Shown here: piece after piece, positions 57,773 through 64,000 of the stretch | How positions within the stretch are numbered: position 1 is the first letter of the stretch | Layout: each line of letters opens with the position of its first letter | Assembly (NCBI GenBank): GCA_941918925.1 | Contig: OW799233.1 | Location: 82,652,055 to 82,716,054 of the forward strand | DNA from: Phyto melanocephala | Taxonomy: Eukaryota; Arthropoda; Insecta; Diptera; Rhinophoridae | Length of the DNA stretch: 64,000 bases | Direction: 5' to 3' | The notes under the pieces: model-generated | Told to the model about the DNA's origin: nothing | The model's database searches: none | What the model saw: the letters and a program-made list of their open reading frames with translations, nothing else | Position numbers and translations under genes: made by a program

Positions 57773-60708
57773 CTAAGTCGTATTGATTCCGTTTCGAATC
57801 CTTTCTAACCTACGAAGTTCCACAAGAACCAATTTCGCAAAGTTACATACATGCTCCCAATTACTCACAGAAAACAGCATAGCCCGCACTATATTATCGG
57901 GCCTTATGCCGTAGCCTATCATCGTCTGTAAGTTCGCCCTCCAATTCTCAAAACGTGGACAGATGAAAAAGACATGTCTGGCATCTTCCACAACGTCTTC
58001 ACCACAACTCGGACAGAACGGATTACTGTCATGTCCAAAGCGATATAGATACGACCTAAAGCAGCCATGTCCACTCAATAACTGAGTGATATAATAGTTC
58101 AGGTTGCCGTGTCCCCTATCGAGCCATGTCACTATGTCAGGTATCAGTAAGTACGTCCATCTCCCCTTACCCGTAACCGACCAACGCAACTGCCATCTGA
58201 CAATGCGTTCTTCCCTTGTAGCAGCTGTGGCCTCCAAATGAATTGGTAACATACCCGCAATGACAAATGCTGCCTCATCCGACACTGTCCGGTATGCACT
58301 ACACACTCGAAGGGCCGCCAGCCTATACGCAGGCGTAATAAGATTCACATATGAACCAAACCGCAACGCATTTGACCAGACAGGATATGCATACAAGATA
58401 ATGCTCCTAACAACGCTCGTTATCAGCTTCCTCTGGAGATATTTAGGGCCTCTGGTATTTGGCATAATACGCGAGAGCGCAGAGCAGGTTCTCGATGCCT
58501 TTGCACTTATGTACCGTAGGTGATCGAAAAAGGATAAGCGAGTATCAATTACCACACCAAGATATTTAAGGTAGGGCTTTGTCTCCATGTTGCACATGCC
58601 AACGTGGAAGTTCATGGTTTCCCTCACTTTGCGGCTGCTTATCAAAACCGCTTCCGTCTTATGGTCAGCAAGATTCAAGCCCATTGACCTGAGATAATCT
58701 CCGACAATTCGTATACTAGGCTAGTATTACTAGCATCCACAATCGTCTCTGCCTCTGCGAGTTCCTTCGCAACACAAACAAGTGCTATATCATCCGCATA
58801 GCCAATTATCTTCACATTTGCAGGTAAATCCAATCTCAATACACCATCGTACATCACATTCCATAGTAATGGTCCCAGCACTGATCCTTGTGGTACTCCT
58901 CCAGTGACTTTATACCTCTTCATACCTGTGTCGGTATCATACATCAAAAGCCTATTACGAAAATAGTCCTGAATAATGGCCAGTAGGTATCGGGGGATAT
59001 TCAGTCGAGACAAAGCGTCTACAATCTTCTCCCAGTTCGCTGTATTAAAGGCATTCTTGACGTCCAATGTTACAATAACACAGTATTTCTTTGTACCTTT
59101 TTTCCATCTCTTTCCTTCGATAGCCTGTGCTGCAGTTTTTACAACCACATTAATGGCATCGACAGTAGATTTAGCTTTCCTAAAGCCAAATTGGTTAACG
59201 GACAACCCACCTACGGCATCAATGTAAGATTCCAGTCTGTTACATACTATCCTCTCTAACAACTTTCCACACGTGTCTATCATGCATAGTGGACGATAAG
59301 AGGAGGGTTCATCCAGGGGCTTATTATCCTTTGGTAGTAGGACCAATTTTTGCCTCTTCCATATTGATGGAAAAACTCCTTGACTCAAACACGAGTTTAT
59401 CACCTTAACAAATTGATCCGGGCAACATTTAACGGCTTCCTTTAATGCGACATTAGGGATACAATCCAATCCTGGTGTCTTATTATCCTTGAATCTTAAC
59501 ACAGCTGCTTCTATCTCGGGTGTTGTCACCTGAGGAAAATGGAATATTTCATCAAGGAGACTATTTTCCCATGAAGACGTTTCCTGATATGGAAAAAGCT
59601 GCTGAACGATGCGGTTTAGGATCGACTCCTCCTTAGGTGGTGCTGTACTTAAACACTTCAGCCTCTTAATTACCAGTTTATAGGCAAGACCCCACGGGTT
59701 ATTTTCAACATCATCACATATATCAAGAAAGCATTTGCGCTTGCTTTTACGAATTGCTAGCTTTAAGGCTCTCCTTTTCATTCTAAAAATCTGCTGATGT
59801 AGTCTGTTATCAGATGTACCTCTCGACCTTGTGTATAGCCTTCTTGCACGTATACAATCTACCCGCAAGGTAGCAATTTCATTGTTCCACCAGTATACTG
59901 GATGTTTGTTTGCCGATTTTTTCCTTTCAACCATCGATGCATTACACGCTCGCGTTATCTGGTTCATCAACTCACCCGCCATGACTTCCGCTGGACCATC
60001 TAGTGTCATTCCCTCCATTACAATTGAAAAAACATCCTTATCAAACGTATTTGTCTTCCAGCCTGTCAAACTCCGTGTATGTGTATTCACACGTGGTCGT
60101 TCACGTGTCACCTCTATGATTATAGCTTTGTGGTCACTATGTGTATATTGATCAGATATACCCCAATTCACCCGGCCCACAATGCTTCTACTGGCAAACG
60201 TGATGTCAATAGTCGATTCTCCAACGCCACTACTGAACGTGTGTTCGTCGCCAGAATTCATCAATACGACATCTAAGACGGAAAATGTCTCCAGAAGTAT
60301 TCTGCCTCTTGCGTTGGTCCATGGACAGCCCCACTCCGTAGCCCAAGCATTAAAATCACCAGCTATCAGCACGGGATTTCTAGTGGTTGCATCGGAAGCA
60401 ATGTTATCAATTATAGCCTGGAACTGTTACACTGAATATCTCGGTGGAATATAACAGCTATATAACGTAATACCGGAAACTGTCGCCCGAGTATATCCAC
60501 ACTGTCGTGACGTATTAAGCATCGTTACACCACTAATCGACCAGATTGCCGATGTGTCTGAACTATCAGACACCCAGTTTGAGGACTCCACACATTGATA
60601 TGGTTCACTAAGTAGCGCAACATCCACATTTAGTTCACGAACACTTTGTTTGAGCAGCTCTTGAGCGGCTCGACAGTGATTGAGATTAAGCTGTAGTATC
60701 CTATTCAT
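57773..60708 (-). pseudogene. R1-clade ORF2: endonuclease and reverse transcriptase, two lesions
   Basis: ATG at 60708-60706 overlaps the ORF1 stop. The endonuclease domain starts ILQLNLNHCRAAQELLKQ, with VALLSEPYQ and, after an in-frame TAA (60429-60427, codon 94), LIAGDFNAWATEWG and SDHKAI. The endonuclease would nick the target microsatellite. Reverse transcriptase blocks follow: SYRPLCMIDTCGKLLERIV, NQFGFRKAKSTVDAI, TLDVKNAFNTANW, GGVPQGSVLGPLLW and the catalytic YADD (58800-58789). Near 58680 a one-base frameshift moves the frame to MGLNLADHKTEAVLISSRKV, which runs through the thumb to the C-terminal zinc motif CPSCGEDVVEDARHVFFIC and a TGA near 57773. Combined length is about 975 residues, normal for R1-type ORF2. 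There is no RNase H. Several plus-strand frames here are shadows. Confidence 0.88.
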
Positions 60709-61022
60709 TTTCGCAATCTAAGTTCCCGGACTGCTTTCCTGTAGTACGGGCAGATAACACATCCTGTAACGTGGTCACTTTTCCCGTTTAGCGCCGTGCT
60801 CTTACAGAGCATGCATGAGGGCTTGCTTTTACACGTTTTGATCTTATGTCCCGCTTCGCCACATTGGAGACATTTATCAGAGTGATCACGCTGGCTCCTG
60901 CATTTAGACGCATTATGTCCAAATTCCATGCACCTAAAGCATCTTCTCGGCGTAAGTTTCTCGCGTATTCTACAAACCACCCATCCGATACGGACTTTTC
61001 CAACTTTTAGCAATCGGTCCGC
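60705..61022 (-). pseudogene. R1-clade ORF1 (gag-like), 5'-truncated
   Basis: About 105 residues remain, ending in three zinc knuckles: CFRCMEFGHNASKC, CLQCGEAGHKIKTC and a longer third, CMLCKS..HVTGC. Such knuckles bind the element RNA in the ribonucleoprotein. The frame opens at an ATG formed where the microsatellite (..ACATG) meets the element (GCGGACCG), so the start is accidental. Its stop TGA overlaps the ORF2 start as ATGA, suggesting translational coupling of the two proteins. The frame at 60788-61003 is a shadow. Confidence 0.8.
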
Positions 61023-61064
61023 CATGTATGTATGTATGTATGTATGTACGTATGTATGTATGTT
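61023..61064. repeat. (TGTA)n microsatellite, right block
   Basis: About ten TGTA-type units with minor changes (tacg, tttg), adjoining the truncated 5' end of copy 1. It is the right remnant of the shared target. Confidence 0.9.
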
Positions 61065-61109
61065 TGTATGCCTGTATTTAGTTGCAATTGTATTACTTAA
61101 TTAAAATAT

Positions 61110-61240
61110 AAGCAGTTGTTTTTTTTTTGTGCTTGAGATCACTTTCTTTTATAAAAATAGTTCTAGTTTTATTTTCCGATTCCGATATAAAACTATTTTT
61201 ATAAAAGAAAGTGATCTCAACAAAAAAAAATCAACTGCTT
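61110..61240. repeat. Long hairpin (inverted repeat), about 131 bp
   Basis: The left arm AAGCAGTTG, T-run, TTGAGATCACTTTCTTTTAT and AAAAATAGTT pairs with the right arm AACTATTTTTATAAAAGAAA, GTGATCTCAA, A-run, CAACTGCTT. The arms are about 55 bp with few mismatches and a loop of about 15-20 bases (near 61170-61187). It could be a tiny foldback MITE or a source of hairpin RNA. The outer flanks are also weakly complementary (tata..gtata). It sits 45 bases from the microsatellite holding the R1-like copies. Confidence 0.85.
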
Positions 61241-61702
61241 GTATAAATTCAAAAGATCGAAAACATTCATTTATAATATTTAATTAAAATGTTATAGACT
61301 TCATCATTCGACAACTCATAATAACACATTAAGAAGTTGGTATAATATTATATTTTCATCTACTATGCACTTATCAGAATAAAGTGAATTTTATTAATAT
61401 ATTCATATAAACACATGATTTTCAATGCCACGTTAACGTTAAAGTCATTCATGTTTCACCTAAATTGAACCAATTCGTGATAGGTTGAACTCTGGGTATA
61501 CACATACATTTATGTTTGCGCATTCACTTTAATGTAATAACAAACAAAAATTTAATAAATTATAAAATTTACATAAAACGAGCCACCAATTTAATTTGTT
61601 CGCTAACATATGAAAGGCTCAAATTTTATACATAAAAATACCAGAATAAAGTAATTATTTTTTTCGCGATTCTAAAAACAAATTTATGGCTCTAACTATT
61701 TT
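61241..61702. other. AT-rich DNA, nothing recognised
   Basis: A+T-rich sequence with no repeat ends or coding stretch. Confidence 0.5.
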
Positions 61703-61797
61703 CTAAAGCCTCAAGCAAGTATTGATATCAGCACGTTTGGAGAGAAACCGCCACTGACAACCCTGGTATGTTGTATTCCCTGATACATCCGCAAAAC
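61703..61797 (-). CDS. Candidate terminal exon of an unidentified gene
   Basis: On the minus strand the acceptor ctgtatttttattag ends at 61798. Ninety-five bases follow: two to complete a codon, then FADVSGNTTYQGCQWRFLSK, RADINTCLRL and TAG. Base composition is near even here against a strongly AT-rich background. The frame is also open upstream through the pyrimidine tract to about 61909, so the boundary is not certain. No homologue recognised; an old transposon fragment is the main alternative. Confidence 0.35.
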
Positions 61798-64000
61798 CTA
61801 ATAAAAATACAGACAAACTGTTTGCACATACATTTAAGTATGTTTGCTTGATTGTGGTATAGAGTGTCCCGCATTGTAGCATTTTTGTAAGTTCATTGTA
61901 GAAAATCACTTCGAATAATTTGTATCTTAATGATATTCAGCGATTGAAAATCACATATCTACTGATTTTTTTATGTCAGTTTATTTAGAATAGAATCTGT
62001 CGAATATTCTAAAGAGGTGGTATGTCTTTCAAAAATTAACTTTTGAATAATAATTGTTACACAATGATATGAAGAAATTTTTTAAATATTCATCAAATAA
62101 TTCACGCTTATATTTTTCAATATTGTATTGCTTGATTGGTACTTGTATTTATACATACATATGTTTATTTGTTTAAACTTAGTTGGACGTTTTGAAAATT
62201 TAAAATAAACAAAATATAACAAAAAGCATCTTTTCCATCATTTTCACTTATGAACAACGAATCACAACTAAATAACAGTGTCTGCGCTAAAAAGTGTTAA
62301 GAGCTTAAATTTAACGCCCGTATAGTACACGCAACGAAAAACCATGGTTACGCCATGATCACGACGATCATATTATTGTTTCTATAACAATATTTGGTTG
62401 TCGAAAACAAGTAATAGTTATTTTTGTATCATTTCATCATATATTTTGTCACGATAATCAAGCACTTGTTTGAATTGTATCATTTAATGTTTACTTTTCG
62501 TAAAAATTTCAAAATGGTTATCATTTAAAAATAGTATGATATAAGAAAAATAATGTGACAAAAATAATATTTTATTCAAAAGCATTAAAAATTAAAAATA
62601 ATCATTAAATAATAGGTGAGACAACAGTATGATTACAAATTAATCAAGCTTTGATTTTTTAATAATAATTTGATTTCAACTGTTCTTCTTCTTGATGAAT
62701 AAATTTTTATTATTTTAAAAGTTTGAGATGTCAAAAAATGAACAAGAATTTTGAAAAATTGAAGAAAATTTACAAATAAACAAGAAAATGTAAAACAATA
62801 TTTGTAGAAAAATTGCAATTAAATTGGTAAGTACAATCAATATGTGTATGTTACAGCAAAAGACAGTATTTGCCGTAAAAAAGCAAAGATTGTCGATTTC
62901 AATTGTAGTCATATATATGATTATTGAACGACACTTTAATTAAACATAATAATGATAACTGGTAACTGGTAACTATTATATGTTTCAACAACAATCATAC
63001 AATTCAATCATAGTATGATGCTCTTCGATTATGGTTACTTTATAAATATTCTGTAATTCAAAAGTGTTTGTGAGACTTCTTAATGCTTCGATGCAGTTGA
63101 GGTTTTATTTGTCATCCACTGTTTATCATTAATTTATACAGCAGGATTAAATATAGCTGAAGAAAATGTACCATCAGGTATAAAATGAGCAACATATTTT
63201 AAAGTGGAAAAATATATTTGTAAAATACAAGTATAAAAGAAACTAAATAACACTTGTGCTTAGATCTCTTTTATGTTTTTTTTTATTTATTTTTTTGTTT
63301 GCAAAATTAAGGATTCATAAACTAAATCTGCCACAAATGTGGCAAATAGTTTTGAATCAACTTTGGCTTAACTGAAACCACAAAATAAATAACAACTACA
63401 AGAAAACTTTATACACATTTCTTGGGAAAATATTTTTGCAAAAAGAAAAACTTTCAAAATATAAAAATAATGGAAAATATATTGTTTTATTTTTTTGTTA
63501 AGATTTTGGTTATAGTTGTTGTTGTGTGTACACTTGGTGCCACATGCTTGACACTTTTTGAAAATTTGTTGTTGCCATAGATGTGGCAAAGAGACTGACT
63601 GCAAACCAAACAGTAAATGGTGCAAATAATGATGATGAAACATTTTGAGACGACAACATGCCAACAACCTCTGGGAACCAACTAAAAGCCACTCTAGATA
63701 ACAAAAGACAAAACTTTCTTCACAATTGTAAAACACAATATAGTATAGTTGTTCTAAGACCAAAAAAAAAAAAACAAAATAAAGAAATGAATAAGAAATT
63801 ACTTTTACAGCAAATGGTTGACGAAGTTTTTCTTTACTTTTTTCTTTTTCCTTTTTCAACAATACAATACAAATAAATGTGATTTCTCAACAAAACCAAA
63901 AAAGTTTTTCGTTAAATTCTATGTCCAAAGTAATTTAGACATTTGAAAGAAATACATATTTCTCTTAATAGATACATTATAGTCCATTAGAGGCAGACAA
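61798..64000. other. AT-rich DNA, nothing recognised
   Basis: Contains repeated ATCATA/TATGAT motifs between 62340 and 63040 and a short triple repeat (aactggtaactggtaact near 62957). A 164-codon minus-strand frame at 63368-63862 is Phe/Tyr/Lys-rich, overlaps open frames on the other strand and has no supporting signal, so it is not called. Confidence 0.5.

Larger units (their letters stand above)
57601..61022 (-). mobile_element. R1-clade non-LTR retrotransposon, copy 1 (Waldo-like)
   Basis: Minus-strand order: 3' part of ORF1 (61022-60705), ORF2 (60708-57773), a 3' UTR (57772-57618) and an A tail (57617-57601). It is flanked by (TGTA)n at both ends. ORF1 is cut at its 5' end, since usual R1-clade ORF1 proteins are several hundred residues and only about 105 remain. 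The absence of RNase H, the CX2C..HX4C C terminus, the ORF1 zinc knuckles and the microsatellite target fit the R1 clade, particularly Waldo elements, which are known to insert into (ACAY)n repeats. The copy has only two visible lesions in ORF2, so it is a recent insertion. Confidence 0.88.

Noticed and set aside
63368..63862. 164-codon minus-strand open frame, among the longest outside mobile elements
   Set aside because: Composition is dominated by Phe, Tyr, Lys, His and Cys as expected from AT-rich DNA, other frames on both strands are also open across part of it, and no motif or splice signal supports it.

Overview
The window looks like non-genic DNA (intergenic or large-intron) from a higher fly (Diptera, Schizophora, probably a calyptrate such as a blowfly or house-fly relative). 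The host is inferred, not measured. The reasons are very high A+T content, abundant (TATG)n microsatellites, dispersed repeats with the GTCCGTCTGTCC and CACGCCCAC signatures common in fly genomes, and mobile elements of fly type: R1-like, LOA-like and I-like non-LTR retrotransposons, piggyBac, Tc1/mariner, Helitron and Helentron-like repeats. No complete host protein-coding gene, tRNA or rRNA could be recognised. Nearly all firm features are mobile elements.

Left part (1-25 kb). AT-rich DNA carries several copies of two repeat families, called A and B here, which share one 3' terminal hairpin and look like non-autonomous Helentron/INE-1-type elements. A family B pair lies tail to tail at 6.6-9.5 kb, and one of the two carries a mariner-like insert. 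A 1.64-kb piggyBac element with TTAA flanks at 11.6-13.25 kb is an internal-deletion derivative. A 659-bp inverted-repeat element lies at 14.7 kb. Eroded reverse transcriptase, an unidentified decayed reading frame and a mariner transposase tail follow at 16.5-18.5 kb. At 22.4-24.2 kb there is a three-level nest: an RNase H-bearing non-LTR element, split by a TA-flanked inverted-repeat element, which itself carries a family A copy.

Middle (25-52 kb). A clear 868-bp non-autonomous Helitron (TC...CTAG, inserted between A and T) contains about five and a half 121-bp tandem repeats. A long (CATA)n tract lies at 27.1 kb, a 539-bp mariner-like element with inverted ends at 29.9 kb, a family A copy at 31 kb and a mariner fragment at 45.3 kb. 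The rest is AT-rich and mostly featureless.

Right part (52-64 kb). A family B copy is followed by a decayed unidentified reading frame and a truncated LOA/R1-type element with a broken RNase H. Next comes the most informative locus: two related R1-clade retrotransposons on the minus strand, inserted head to tail in one (ACAT)n microsatellite. The larger keeps the C-terminal zinc knuckles of ORF1 and nearly all of ORF2 (endonuclease, reverse transcriptase, C-terminal zinc motif), broken by one stop codon and one frameshift. This target matches what is known of Waldo-type elements.

Several short stretches have better base composition, plausible splice signals and open frames, and could be exons of host genes (near 1.6, 15.6, 16.1, 24.5, 37.0, 41.9, 48.7 and 61.75 kb). 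None was identified by homology, so all are low confidence.
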